The position numbers and the translations under genes were made by a program. From Malachius bipustulatus (lineage: Eukaryota; Arthropoda; Insecta; Coleoptera; Melyridae): a stretch of 64,000 nucleotides of DNA. Shown one piece after another: positions 32,265-44,589 of the stretch. Position 1 is the stretch's first letter; every line of letters begins with the position of its first letter. The stretch is from positions 558,001 to 622,000 of the forward strand of contig OU342634.1 in the NCBI GenBank assembly GCA_910589415.1, read 5' to 3'. Under the pieces are notes generated by a model. It searched no databases and was not told the origin of the DNA. It worked only from the letters and a program-made list of their open reading frames with translations.

Positions 32265-35205
32265 GGGTGTTTCATTGGTAAACGGACAAACGGAAACCGT
32301 GGATAGGGGACACTGAGGTGGTTCTAAAAAACCCATGGTTAATGGGTCTGACGTCATTAATAACATAGATACAGGGTGTTTTATGGATATCGTCAATTTC
32401 TTTCAAAGGCCATAACTAACGAACCACGCTGTATATTTTTTTGAAATTTGGTGAAAAGTTTCCATTTCGCTACATAAACGTTTGACATAACAACCGAAAA
32501 GAAAATCCAGGTCCGGACTTACAAAAAATTATTAAATGTTAGTGTTCGTAAAACAACACCCTGTATATCAGAATTTTCAAAGTTCGTTTTGGTATTTTGA
32601 AAGAATAGAAAATTTTGAACTAAACAGTGTACTTTTTGTAGTTGCGCATCTGATTCTTCGATGGGCATTTTGATCTCGAAGTTAGATTTTTGCTTAAAAC
32701 AGGTTCATGACCTTCAAAAATGTTCATCTTTTTTATGAATTAAAGAAGATAAATTATTGTAGCCTATTGGAATTTGCAAAACATGTCTGGCAGTACGTCT
32801 GTATCTCATTAAACTCTTGAAAAGTTTGAATACAGGTCCGTACCAGAACAAATATTGAAATTTTTGTTTATTTTTTCAACACCCTGCGTCACCGGAAGGC
32901 CGAAAACCTCACCGGACGCTCTCCGAAGACGCATCTCCCCGAATCCGAAGAAAAAAATCGTAACATAACTTGTAATAGTATTAAGTACCAAGCATTTAAT
33001 AAATGGTGAAAATAGTATCCAAGCTCCTTGTCACATAATACATTATCAACCTTAGTAAAAGAATAAGAGATAGGTAATAATTGCATGTAATTTATTACAT
33101 CTAACCTAAACAACGAACTACATTAGAAAAATAAATTGAAAGAATAAGATACAATAAAAAATGTTATGGATAATTTAAATAAGCCAACAGTACACAAAAA
33201 GTTACAAAAGTTGCTCAAAATGACCCCCATTCTGTTGAATGCATTTTCGTGCTCGTTTTGTAATGCTTCTTATTGCTTTTCTAATAATGTCTGGATTATT
33301 TCTTAATTGTCCGCAAGCCTCTTCTATTCTTTGTAAAAGTTCTTCCCTACTATTTATTTCTGTGGACTACACTTTGGACTTTAAATATCCCCAAATGGCA
33401 TAATCCACAGGGTTAAAATCGGGTGATCTCGCCGGCCAATTGTGAGGTCCACCCCTCCCTATCCACATATTTGGAAAATTCTCATTTAAGAAATTTCTCA
33501 CCATCACCCTAAAATGGGGTGAAGCTCCATCGTGCTGGAAATACATTCCTCCAACATCAAAATCTTCAAGCAATACAGGCAAAACATTTTGGAGTAAGTC
33601 TAAATATGCTTCTCCAGTGAGTCTATTAGGTAAAACATGTGGCCCAATTAAACGATCATTGACTACTCCGCACCAAACGTTAAAAGAAAATCTTCTTTGC
33701 GAATGACACTGTCTTGTCGCATATGGATTTTCTTCTCTCCAAACGTGACAGTTCCTCAAATTAAACACCCCATCTCGTGTGAACTGCGCCTCATCGGTAA
33801 ACAAACATCGGTTCAAAATCCTTCGATTTCGGATTATCCACCTACTGAAATCTACTCTAGCTATGTCATCTCCATCCTCTAACCTCTGTACATCTTGTAT
33901 GTGAAATGGATAGAGATTATTTTTTCTTAATCTTCTCCAAACAGTGACATGCGGCAAATTAAGAATATGACCAATTCTTCGCGTACTTAGAGTTGGATCA
34001 ATTTCTACCATATTTATAATGTTCTGTTCCATATCTAGATGTTGCCTTTCGTTATGTTCATTTCTCTTTGCGGTTGGAAATCGCCCATGCTCTCTAGTAT
34101 AATTAAAGACATCGGAAAAAGTTTTATTGTTTGGAATACGCCGTCCAGGAAAGCGTCTTGCGTACTCTCTTTTCGCAGCTCTTGAATTGCCATCACAAAA
34201 TCCATAAATGTACAAAATATCTGCATATTCTGCGTTGGAAAATTGGTACGGCATAATGTAGATAACTGATTTTAATTACTGACAGGTAAATATGATATTG
34301 CACTACACCCAAAACACAAGCTGTAGCTGTCAAAATAACTTGACAGTTATAGAAATAATTGAGTAGGTATAACTGTCAAACTAACTTGACAGTTATACCT
34401 AGTTATACCTAAGAAGAACCATAAATTACTTTATCAAAAATTAATTATACTTAGATTAAGTTTTTGTATCATGTTTTTACTGAACGTTAACATGTAGCAC
34501 AACACTAGAGTAGGTATGTTTTCATAATTATTGTTCAATGGTTGTTACATTTTACATAATACCATTACAAGTTATGTTATACAGGGTGTTGAAAAAATAA
34601 ACAAAAATTTCAATATTTGTTCTGGTACGGACCTGTATTCAAACTTTTCAAGAGTTTAATGAGATACAGACGTACTGCCAGACATGTTTTGCAAATTCCA
34701 ATAGGCTACAATAATTTATCTTCTTTAATTCATAAAAAAGATGAACATTTTTGAAGGTCATGAACCTGTTTTAAGCAAAAATCTAACTTCGAGATCAAAA
34801 TGCCCATCGAAGAATCAGATGCGCAACTACAAAAAGTACACTGTTTAGTTCAAAATTTTCTATTCTTTCAAAATACCAAAACGAACTTTGAAAATTCTGA
34901 TATACAGGGTGTTGTTTTACGAACACTAACATTTAATAATTTTTTGTAAGTCCGGACCTGGATTTTCTTTTCGGTTGTTATGTCAAACGTTTATGTAGCG
35001 AAATGGAAACTTTTCACCAAATTTCAAAAAAATATACAGCGTGGTTCGTTAGTTATGGCCTTTGAAAGAAATTGACGATATCCATAAAACACCCTGTATC
35101 TATGTTATTAATGACGTCAGACCCATTAACCATGGGTTTTTTAGAACCACCTCAGTGTCCCCTATCCACGGTTTCCGTTTGTCCGTTTACCAATGAAACA
35201 CCCTG
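32265..35205. mobile_element. Transposon M: young mariner-like element with 620-bp inverted ends
   Basis: Ends are CAGGGTGTTTCATTGG and the inverse, flanked by TA (32263-32264 and 35206-35207). The arms 32265-32884 and 34584-35205 look near-identical along their whole length. The terminal motif recurs 107 to 109 bases inside each end (32372 and 35096). Inverse-oriented copies occur near 32570 and 34903. One transposase gene lies between the arms on the minus strand. Near-identical arms and a single defect in the gene point to recent activity. Confidence 0.95.
33202..34254 (-). pseudogene. Mariner-like transposase with DUF4817 N-terminus, one in-frame TAG
   Basis: The ATG at 34254 opens MPYQFSNAEYADILYIYGFC. 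The frame runs 295 codons to a TAG at 33367-33369, then continues in the same frame for about 54 codons to a TAA at 33202-33204, ending NGGHFEQLL. Residues 1-70 are a DUF4817-like helix-turn-helix. A second helix-turn-helix (IGHILNLPHVTVWRRLRK) follows. The catalytic core has FTDEAQFT, QHDGASPHF and SPDFNPVDYAIWG. I count 41 residues between the second and third Asp if the latter is in PVD, which fits the DD41D group (rosa/Visitor type, recalled not checked). Full length would be about 350 residues, normal for the family. The enzyme would cut at the element ends and insert at TA. Only the TAG stands against activity. Confidence 0.93.
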
Positions 35206-35207
35206 TA

Positions 35208-36057
35208 TATTTTAGTTTGAAAAGTTTTTCTATTGCTCCACCAGTGGCATCCCCGCAAACATAATCCTGTGACATTAAAAAAAAAAAATAGTACGCTTTA
35301 AATGTTTCAAAACTAGTGTCGGAAAATGAAGGGCAAAACACTTCACTCGATCCTAAAATCTCTGCCACTGGCATATGAAAAAAAAAATTGTTAGCATTAA
35401 AAAAGTTGCTACCGGTTCATTTCCGGACACACGTTGATGGGAAATTTTTTGTTTATTTTTGACCAAAGAATCTCGCTCTAAAAGTTTTTGCAATATTAAA
35501 GACACACCCTGTATAAAAAACGTCTGCTATTTTGAAATTAGTTCACAGATTCTCATTATCCGAAACAACATTTATCGAAACATATTTTTGTACCACATTC
35601 AGGTTCTTTAATAAGGTACAGGGACAAGCTAGGTATATGAGATGAACATATTTCAAACTGGTTTTTATTTGTGCATTCCATCAATAAATCAGGGTACGCT
35701 TTTATCTGTGTGCGTACATGAATAATCCGACACAGATAATCCATGTACGGATAGTTGGTACTCTACTGTATTTCCATACTTTATGAAGAAATAAATAAAA
35801 TAGAATAAAAATTCTCCTACCAAGGTATGCTCGATTTATTAAACATGAAAATATACAAAAATTGATTATTCAATCCAGCAGGCCTAGACCCCAAATGGTC
35901 TATTTTCAAATTGAAATTTTTTTGTTATACCTATAAATTCGCTTGTTCGGGAACACACTGTATAGTATTATTATAAATACTATAGATGTATTTTTGTAAA
36001 TAAAAAACAATATACTTATACATATTATTAAAAATACCGTAATTCTGAATTCCAATA
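35208..36057. other. No gene recognised; scattered terminal-motif remnants
   Basis: AT-rich sequence with an isolated cacaccctgtat at about 35503 and cacactgtat at 35954. No matched partner was found. Confidence 0.4.
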
Positions 36058-36059
36058 TA

Positions 36060-37630
36060 CAGGGTTCCAGTTTGTATGTTAATAACCTTGCAAACGGCAG
36101 AACATGTAAAAATAATTACATTTTTTTCCTATTAAGTATTGCTGTAAAACACTTTATTTTTGAGATACAGGGTGTTAAACTTTTATTAAAATATGATCTT
36201 TTTTAACGAGTGAGTGGGCTCAATTCGTAAGTAATTCTAATAATCAGTATGCGTTGTTACATAATGATTTGCCCACCAGCATACCATATCGACACAGCAG
36301 TCGATTTTTCACTTCCACGGTCTTCAGACTAAAGGTTCAGCATGGTAGGTTTCCGGCACACTTAAATAGGATTGGCATTTCTGATGACCCAATCTGTCCG
36401 GACTGTGTCTCATCAGACATTGGCTCACTGAGCCACATAGTGTTGGAGTGTCGGAAAAACATACAAGCCACTCGCAAGCTACTCCAGGCGATACACTCAA
36501 AAGTTGATATCACGCCTAAGTCTATTACTGATATTCTCGCCGTAGCAGATCTCGATATTTATAAAGCCTTGGTTGACTTTTTTATTTCAATTCAAGTAAC
36601 TCTTTAATTTTAATACATTCATATCTTCTTTTTCCATGAATTAGTCTCCTATTCCGTCTGATGAACGTTCTGGAAATGTTCTGTGGCTAATGAACAATGT
36701 TCGAGGCCAACCCAACCTTTCACACACACACATGATCTTTTTCGAAAATATCCCAATTATTTTCTACCCAATATTGTTGAATTTTGGTAGTTTGATTTGC
36801 TGTAATAAGGGGCTAATTTAGCTCTAAATAGTTTAAAATGATCAAGTCCAGTGATCTCCCAGTAAGCACCTCAACGAATATTACTTTGAAAGGACTTGAA
36901 AAAAGTACGCCAATGGCTTTTTTATTTTTATTTTCTGCCAGATTTGGCAATGACAAGTACAATTATTTTCTTGTCTATTAGATTTTTTCGCATCTTGCTT
37001 CGTTTTTGAAATAAAAATATAATCTACTTAAATGCAAGTCTCTGGACCACATAAGAAACACAGGGGATTTTTTTGCAATTATAATTTTTTTATTACTTCT
37101 TTTTAATAATATGTAACAACAAGAACAAATAAACACTAAATTAAATACATTTCTTAACACCTAAACAAAGGAATTTTATTTAAAAAAATTTCTCAATGTT
37201 TCTTGGTTGTCCAGAAATAAGCAATTAAGTGAATTCTATTTTATGGTTCAAAAGCAAAGCAAGATACCAAAAAAAAATCTAATAGACAAAAAAGTTGTAC
37301 TTGTAATTGCCTAATCTGAAAAAAAAACTAAAAAAAGCCATTGCCTTACTTTTTTCAAGTTTTTTCAAAATAATATTCGTTGAGGTACTTACCGGGGCGC
37401 CACTGGACTTAATAATTTTAATCTAAATAAAACTGTAAAATTTCAACAATATTCGATAAAGAATATTTAAGATATTTTCGAAAAAGACCATTTTTAATTA
37501 AAGGTTTAACACCCTGTATCTCAAAAATTAAGCGTTTTAGAGCAATACATACTGTATAAAGAAAAATACAAATATTTTTACGTGTTCTATCGTTCGCCGG
37601 AGTTATGAACATACAAACTGGAACACCCTG
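36060..37630. mobile_element. Inverted-repeat element O
   Basis: Ends are CAGGGTTCCAGTTTGTATG and a diverged inverse, flanked by TA. The motif recurs 108 and 114 bases inside the ends (36168 and 37516). The arms also pair around gccaatgg/ccattgcc. A LINE tail split the left arm. Confidence 0.85.
36204..36731 (+). mobile_element. 5'-truncated LINE tail with 11-bp target duplication and (ca)n end
   Basis: ATGATCTTTTT occurs at 36193-36203 and again at 36732-36742, so the insertion limits are clear. The reading frame 36254-36607 is the C-terminus of an ORF2 with a Cys/His motif, CPDCVSSDIGSLSHIVLEC, typical of I/jockey-group LINEs. It ends in a stop at 36607, then a 3' UTR of about 120 bases and a short cacaca tail. 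It is intact over this stretch, which suggests a recent event. Confidence 0.85.
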
Positions 37631-37632
37631 TA

Positions 37633-38368
37633 TGTAATTCCACATTGGCTTCTCATCATTCAGCCTCATCAGCATTCATTGTAACCTAATTTCATTCAAT
37701 AATATCTTCCAATTTAATTCATCCAATGAGTTCCAATGAGTTCTATTCTTGTTTTTTAAAGCCTTCTGAGCACCACTCCTGAATGACAGTAAGTCACCTA
37801 ATTCTGCAAATAATTTTTTGGCAAAAAATTATGTTCTTACTTTTCTTTGCTTTGAAAGCTAAAAAATCCCGACATAAAAGGACGAGGAAACAAACGACTG
37901 CAGTATGCAGATTTTCAGAATTAAAAATGGTTTTCTTTCACTCATTGTACTCATTGTATTCACGAGAAACACGGTACTTGTGTAATTCTACAAAATCATA
38001 ACTTCGTACTTAACAATATAATAATTCTTAAATTTTGTATAAAACTAGGAACTGTTATGATTTTGTAAAACTGCACGCAATTTACGGGTCTCTAGAACTA
38101 TTCTCCTATTATATTTGAAATTATATTTATAATTTATATTTATATTCAAATATATTATATTTGAAAATTAAATTGTAAACCAATCATGTCTTAATAATTC
38201 AAGTCAATTCATTTCTAAAATAATAATTGTTGATTTTTGCTAACTGAGTAATTTATTTTCTGTTACAGCATTCTGATGCCTGAAGATAATATGTTTATTA
38301 AACCACATCAGAAGAAACTGTAAATGTAAACATGTAGGTATTTGTATTTCTTACTTAAATTACATGGA
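37633..38368. other. No gene recognised
   Basis: AT-rich DNA with a TA-rich stretch at 38110-38165. Nothing else can be supported. Confidence 0.4.
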
Positions 38369-38752
38369 CAGTCGCGGTCAGAAACAACTAGGGCCTTGTT
38401 TTTTTTTTACTCCCTAAACGTGTCCCTCCAGTAGAGTTATCATTTTGTTTCATTGGATTACATGGACTTCTCACAATCCATTCCATCAAAATCCATTTGA
38501 AAAAACACTAAAATGCGCTGCTGCTTTTATTAGCTTTAAATGGGGCCTTTATGGAGTCGTTTTTTGAGTTTAGATATTTCAATTTGTAAAGTGAATATTA
38601 GGAGTTGCCTCCATATATATTTCAAAAGTTATGGCCTCCCATCATTCTTTCTTTTTGCTCACTCGTTATTAAGCCACATTTATTAAATTAAATTTTACAA
38701 AAACTCACCCCAATATAAATATGCCCTAGTTTTTTTTTACTGCCACTGTAAC
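38369..38752. mobile_element. Small Tc1-like MITE
   Basis: The left end CAGTCGCGGTCAGAAACAAC and the inverse of the right end, CAGTGGCAGTAAAAAAAAAC, both lead into TAGGGC. They resemble Tc1-type termini (CAGTGGCGGTCA). The centre is non-coding. TA is visible only on the right. Confidence 0.55.
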
Positions 38753-38933
38753 TAGACTTAATTTTTATATTTTATGTAAATAAATGTTTTCTCGTGTGTG
38801 TCATTTTATTGATTTACCCGTTATTTTACCTTTTGAATAAGATCTCACATCTTGCGTTTCTATCCGTAATGCGGCCCCATTAACTGAATGATTAAAAAAA
38901 AGAACCTCCTTGACATTTAAAATTGTGACGTTA

Positions 38934-39730
38934 AGGTGCGTACAGACATGCAACAGAACATCGTCACGTAACACCGCCGCGTATCATTTCTGTACGCGGC
39001 GATGTTGCGTCGTCAGCCCGGTTTAAAAAAAAATTTAGTGCAACAGAACATCGCCCCGAAACATCAACGCGAAACGTGTAGGCGTCCCAGATTTTTTAAT
39101 TAGTTGCACGAGTGTATTCGAAAAAGATGGACATTGCGGCTGCAGCATATACAGGGTTATGCAAATTTCATGGTGCCAGTATTGGGATATCCTAAACCAT
39201 AAGAGATACAGGGTTGCTTAAATTAGAGAAAAGTTGCGCTATTTTGTGGCCATCTCGAATCCATCAAAACATTCAAGATATCTGTGACCGTTCCTGAAAT
39301 ATCCTGAAAAATCACACATCCACAAAACCACAGATCAAGACGCTGGTGGCAGAATCAATTATACACCAGTAGAACTGTATACGGCGGTCGTCAGTTATTA
39401 AGAGATTTTAAACTTTCAGTCAGTGAGTGGCCTATATAAAAACTTCACAAGAATAACGCAAACTGATTTTGAATTTTTGATCAATTTGACCAACACAAAA
39501 ATCAAAACAACGCAAGTGTTTCGCAGAAACGTCCAAACCGGCAAATCTATAGTGCAACGTCGTCGCGAACATTTCTTTGATGTGACGCCGAAATACCGAC
39601 AACTGATGGGACGCTGCGATGTTACTGTATTACGCTGTTACTGTACTGGTACGATGTTGCAGAGTGCCGTCCAGACTTGATACGCGGTGAAGTTACGTTA
39701 CGGTGTTCTGTTGCATGTCTGTACGCACCT
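38934..39730. mobile_element. PIF/Harbinger element P with transposase remnant
   Basis: Ends are AGGTGCGTACAGACATGCAA and its inverse, both flanked by TTA (38931-38933 and 39731-39733), matching the TWA target of PIF/Harbinger. Inside on the plus strand, around 39345-39540, pieces read RRWWQNQLYT, then RQLLRDFKLS, then YKNFTRITQTDFEFLINL. These resemble the start of a HARBI1-type nuclease. The rest of the enzyme is deleted. A fragment of family C sits in the middle. Confidence 0.8.
39148..39316. mobile_element. Fragment of family C (left arm) inside element P
   Basis: Begins CAGGGTTATGCA after TA. It shares gagatacagggttg, ttgtggccatctcgaat and tctgtgaccgttcctgaaat with the type copy. Only the outer left arm is present. 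Confidence 0.7.
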
Positions 39731-39733
39731 TTA

Positions 39734-40599
39734 CATTAACGTCGCGACGCTGTAAAACGGCGCCATATTTTCACTAAATTCAGAAAGAAATCATTTAGAA
39801 ATTACTATTAAATCATTAAAATATTAAAATCCAAATAAAGAAATCGACAACAAGATAAGGCAGGTTTTTTATGTTCATATCAGTTGTTGTTTACATCAAG
39901 TGCCTCTATGAAGGAACAGAAAACAAGACGCAATTCAGCGAAAATTATTAAAATAATAAATTCAAGCAAATAAATACGAAGCCAAGAGAAAAACAAGATA
40001 AGAAGTTGTTGCTTACATCCGGTACCTATACAGGTGATTCAGTCATGATGGATCAAACTAAACAAGGGTGATAGAGGAACTCCATACACATCGATCTAAC
40101 CCCCATATGTGTGATCGGAAAATTGATGGTTTGGGAGTTATCATCACTTAAGTGTATTTCCTGAAGAACCTGATTTTCCAAAGACATTGTGTGTCATGCT
40201 GGCTTAACAGCTCGGTTTAGCTTGATGAAGTTTTCCACAGATGTAGTCAAATAATGAGTCTATCACATCGTGTGTAAGCTTCCCCAATGCAAGGGACACA
40301 ATTAGAAAAAAAAAAGAAAATTTCATAAAAAAATTATTGAAGCAGAAATATTTTCTTTTACTTAACAACGTTCCTGTTAAAATTTTTTGGGGGTAATTTG
40401 TTTTTGGCATGTTTCAAAAACTTCTCTGTTCAATTCGCAATCTACCCTACAAATTTCATCCAGCTAGTCATTTCCATAATATTAATGGGCAAAAAGAAAA
40501 AGGCGATATTTAATGTTCGGATGCAATTACGTGTCACAGAATTGTAAACCGTTTTTAAATGTAAAATATTGATATAACAAAAGACAAAATGGACATCAA
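39734..40599. other. No gene recognised
   Basis: AT-rich non-coding DNA. The minus-strand ORF at 40204-40410 is short and unlike anything I know. Confidence 0.4.
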
Positions 40600-41020
40600 A
40601 AGCACTCGTCACATTAATTATTGTTCGAAATGACCACCCCTAGCCGCAATACACATACGACATCTTAAAAAAAATATTTTTAACCTTCTAAACGCCTCCC
40701 TGTTATTTTCAACTGTTACCTTGGTTTCAGACATCTTTTATCTGAATTCCTGCAAGCTGGAATATTCTTTGTAATACACCAACTCTTGTAATGACCCCAG
40801 AGAAAAAAGCAGAGCGGATTCAAGTCCTGGGACCTAGGAGGCCATGCTATCGGTCCTTCACGCCCAATCCACCTGTCAGGAAAGCTTTAGTTAAGGTTAT
40901 TTATTACATTTAACCCATAATGGCATGGGGCTCAATCATTCTGGAGAAACATCCGCTGTCTTGTTTGTAAATTTACATTTTCCAGAAAAATAGGCCGCTC
41001 ATTCTGCAGAAAGTTGATAT
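40600..41020 (-). pseudogene. Fragment of a mariner-like transposase
   Basis: Minus-strand pieces in shifting frames read FPDRWIGREGPIAWP and then RSQDLNPLCFFLWG, preceded by ERPIFLENVNLQ and HYGLNVINNL. These align by eye with the catalytic C-terminal half of the transposases at 21245 and 33202. Many stops and shifts make it an old remnant. No matched ends were found around it. Confidence 0.65.
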
Positions 41021-41147
41021 AGGTACAGGGTTATTCACGGTATACGCCACGGATGATTATGGCCGTGTCTCTGGATTTTAGGATCTTTTTATTTTTGGAG
41101 TGGATAGAGACCTGGCAGAGGTACGTTTTAAAATTATATTCATAATG

Positions 41148-41570
41148 TACAGGGTGTCCCAAAAGCATGAAACATATCAAAGTTATGTTTTTTTAAATGA
41201 AATGCTCCTATGTTACTGCATTTTTAGATTGCCTGGGAAGAAAAAAGAAGATTGGCTTTTACAGTTTTGGTGTTTAAATTCAAAAGTTTTTGAGTTATAA
41301 ACAAGTGAAAATCGTCATTTTTCAAGTTCAAGGCCCTGTACAACGAAAACGGTTCTAGATAGAGAAAAACGGCTTACATGTCCCTATTTTAACTTTTCAT
41401 GTACTATCCTATGGTATAGAAACATTTGTACTTTCTTTGATTTTTTTATTTGTCGACGCGTGGAGAAGTCTCAGAATTTTTCAAATTTTTTATCACCCTG
41501 TATAAACATTTCATCTGCATCATTGGATAGTACATGAAAAGTTAAAATAGGGACATGTAAAAAAAACTAC
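41148..41570. mobile_element. Inverted-repeat element related to K
   Basis: Starts CAGGGTGTCCCAAAAGC after TA. Its inner part acatgtccctattttaac pairs with its inverse near 41545, and it shares this core with element K. The right terminus is eroded. Confidence 0.6.
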
Positions 41571-41582
41571 AATCAATAAAAT

Positions 41583-41980
41583 TGGTCGTAAAATATAAAT
41601 AATAATAATAATAATAATAATAATGTTTATTGCCCAACAGTTTACACCACTAGAGGACATTTCATATTCAAGTTGATGTGGTATAAATACTGTATGATGT
41701 ATCATAAGATATCTGAGTACAGAAAGCAACAATATATTAAGGTAAACTTACACATAAGTAATCTAATCAACATTACAACTTAAAATAACTTCATTTACCT
41801 CAATCCTGCCGATGTAAGCCCTATAAGCATTCGAAATCTGTTCTTTGGTGACAGCTCTAATCTGTTTAAATAAATGCAGATCACCCCCTTAGAAGTCTTT
41901 TTATATCTCTTACGGAATTCATCTTTTTTCTTTAAGTTTTTTATAATTCCTCCATCAAACCAAGGAGGATAGATATTTTT
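41583..41980 (-). mobile_element. LINE fragment with (att)n tail
   Basis: In minus orientation a short linker-like frame (YPPWFDGGIIKNLKKK, about 41980-41900) is followed by 3' UTR and an ATT-repeat tail at 41598-41632. Most of ORF2 is missing, so the copy is internally deleted or a hybrid. Confidence 0.6.
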
Positions 41981-42004
41981 GATGTTAACATGAAAATTAA
42001 TTCA

Positions 42005-42556
42005 TGTTAACATAAAAAATCTCAGAATCAAAGTCAATTTATTTTTTCATAAATTTTTCAATCTTCTTTTTTCAAAGAAAAACCTAAAAAAAAATCGTCG
42101 AAAAACGTCAACATTTGTAAAATACTACGGAATAGTGCTTGCCTTATGGTTTTTTGATTTATCGATGAAATTCGGTCTAAAGTTGTCTTTTTTGTAAAGA
42201 TAAAAGAAGAAGAAAATTAATTTTTTTTTTTTAAGTTTAACAATTTTTTGACTGAAAATTCTGGGATCTAGTCGGCTTTGAAAATTTTTTAAATGTCAGA
42301 TGAGTAGCTCTTGCTGACTTATGTAAGCCCACAAATAATTATTTATTAATCTCCAATAATAAAAAAGATATGGAAAAAATTAGAAGTCTGGATTTTTCAG
42401 TTTTTTCAGGATATTCCAGGAAGGGTCACAGATATTTTGTATGTCTTGACTGATTCGAGATGGCCACAAAATTGCGCTTCTTTGGACTTGTTTAACCGAC
42501 CCTGTATCTGTTAGCGTTAGGAGATAGAGAAGGATACAATACATGGTGCACCCTGT
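42005..42556. mobile_element. Family C copy, right half
   Basis: Shares aatagtgcttgccttatgg, gtcggctttgaaaat and accgaccctgtatctg with the type copy. It ends in ggtgcaccctg next to TA. The left half is missing. It abuts the next copy head to tail. Confidence 0.75.
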
Positions 42557-43408
42557 ATACAAAATATCTGTGACCGTTCCTGAAATATCCTGAAAAAACT
42601 GAAAAATCGAGTTTTCTTATTTTTTGAATATCTTTCTTATTATTGGAAATTAATAAATATTTTTTTGTAGCCTTACATAAATCGTCAAGAGCTACCCCAT
42701 CTGTCATTACAAAAATTTTCAAGACCGACTAGATCCAAGAGTTTTCAGTCAACTTTCGTTTTTCTTATGGCCGCCATATTATTTTTTTATGTCGTTCGAT
42801 ATAAAAAAAATGAAAACCAAAAATTAATAAACTTCAAAAAAAAAATTATTCTTTTTTTCAAAGAATGTCAAAAAATCATCGAAATACGTCAACATTGTTC
42901 AACTACGCCGAAATAGTGCTTGCTAAGGCAAGCACTTATTTCGGTTTTTAATTTATCAATGAAATTCGGTCTGAAAAGTTGTATTTTTTATAAAGAAAAA
43001 AAAAGAATAAAAAATTTTTAAATTTATTTTTTCAAGTTTAACAATTTTTTGTTTACATTATTTTTTCATACCGAACGACATAAAAAACAATATGACGGCC
43101 GTAAGAAAAACAAAAGTTGACTAAGAAAACTCTGAGATCTAGTCGGCCTTACAACCTTGCCGACTTATGTTAAGCCTACAAATTTTTTTAAATTAATTTC
43201 CAATAATAAAAAAAAATATGAAAAAAAAAGAAATCTCGATTTTTCGTTTTTTCGGGATATTTCAGGAACGGTCACAGATATTTTGTATGTCTTGACTGAT
43301 TCGAGATGACCACAAAATTGCGAATCTTTGGCCTAGTTTAACCGACCCTGTATCTGTTAGCGTTAGGAGATAGCAATATAGAGAAGGATATAATGGGTGC
43401 ACTGTATA
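42557..43408. mobile_element. Family C copy, left end truncated
   Basis: Starts within the arm at atatctgtgaccgttcctg and ends gggtgcactg. Both arms and the central loop are present, so this copy folds like the type copy. The direct abutment with the previous copy suggests recombination between C copies. Confidence 0.75.
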
Positions 43409-44271
43409 TGTACCAAAATTTATAATCATTTTCCAAATACACAATTACAAAAAATATGATTTAAAAAAATTATTAAAAGAAATTAAAAATATTTTTTGTA
43501 CAACTGCCATTAAAAGTCACACTTTTAACGACAGCTGACAGTGTTAAAAATATTTTTAACACTAGTGTTAAAAGTAATTCTGTCTACTTTCTCTGTACTA
43601 TTCTCTTAACTTTCTTAACTACATTCTCTCATGATGAAATCAGACAAAATTATAGGTGATAAGATTTTTTCATATTCTCTCTATTACTGGCAAACATATT
43701 AATAAAAAATAAGTACCTAATAAGTCGAGAATTCCAGACAATAATAATTGTTCAGAAATTGCAATTAATAATAATTATTTTGACGTCTCTTATATTTGTA
43801 TGCACGCATTTGTTAGTATAACCATAGCGTCGGCAACGGTTGCTATGCATAGTACACTCGTATACTTATCTGTAATATTTTAAAATACAATTTGAAGTTG
43901 AGTGTCATTCTAAATTCATCAATTTTATTATCAAAATAGAGCAGTTTTACAAAAACCATTGTATGATATTCGTCTTAAAAGTAATTTTATTTTTTCGTGA
44001 AATTTGTTCAATTCGCTCCGCTACGCTTCGCTCATTTCACAAACATTTTCACTCAAAAATAAAACTTCACTTTTAACACTAATATCATAAATAGCTATTA
44101 TTACAAAAATGTTTTACTACAGAACCGATTAAATGAATATTTGAACAATTATTTGGATTTGTAATTTCAAATTATAACTTTATAACTAATTTTAGATTTA
44201 TTTCATTTTTAGTTCATTTTCCACAAAAAATACAATAATGTGTTTTTACAATAAGGAATTAAATGTTATTA
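43409..44271. other. Non-coding DNA with short palindromes
   Basis: Contains TTTTAACACT/AGTGTTAAAA (about 43553-43575) and a GC-patch loop cgctccgctacgcttcgctc at 44015-44034 flanked by pairing TTTCAC/GTGAAA-like arms. These resemble small fold-back elements. No gene seen. Confidence 0.45.
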
Positions 44272-44589
44272 TTATTTATTCTTCTTCTTAAAGTGCCATA
44301 CCCGCATATCGGGCGTAGGCTACCTCTCGCATATGTCTGTGGTGCGCGAGCTATCAGTTTACACAGACATATGGGACCTCCCTTTTTATTGCCGGAGTCC
44401 GAACGGCACTGTTTGAAAGGTTTTACTAGGCAAGGGTACTTGCGGTGGTTTGCCGTTGCCTTCCGCAAGGTGGATCCCGATCTTGGTTCGACAAGCACAA
44501 CAAATAGTTTTGTTGGCTGCTGTGAGGTTCGAACCAAGGTGTATCGGCACGGCGGACCAACGCGCTATCCACTGCGCCACGGGACCCAC
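44272..44589 (-). mobile_element. tRNA-derived SINE, copy 2
   Basis: In minus orientation the A box TGGCGCAGTGG (44569-44579) and B box GGTTCGAACCT (44525-44535) are better preserved than in copy 1. The body carries the same gcaaggtgg / cggaagg type stretch and the gagaggtagc end domain, then a (gaa)n/(taa)n tail to about 44262. By eye the head is closest to tRNA-Arg. Confidence 0.88.
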
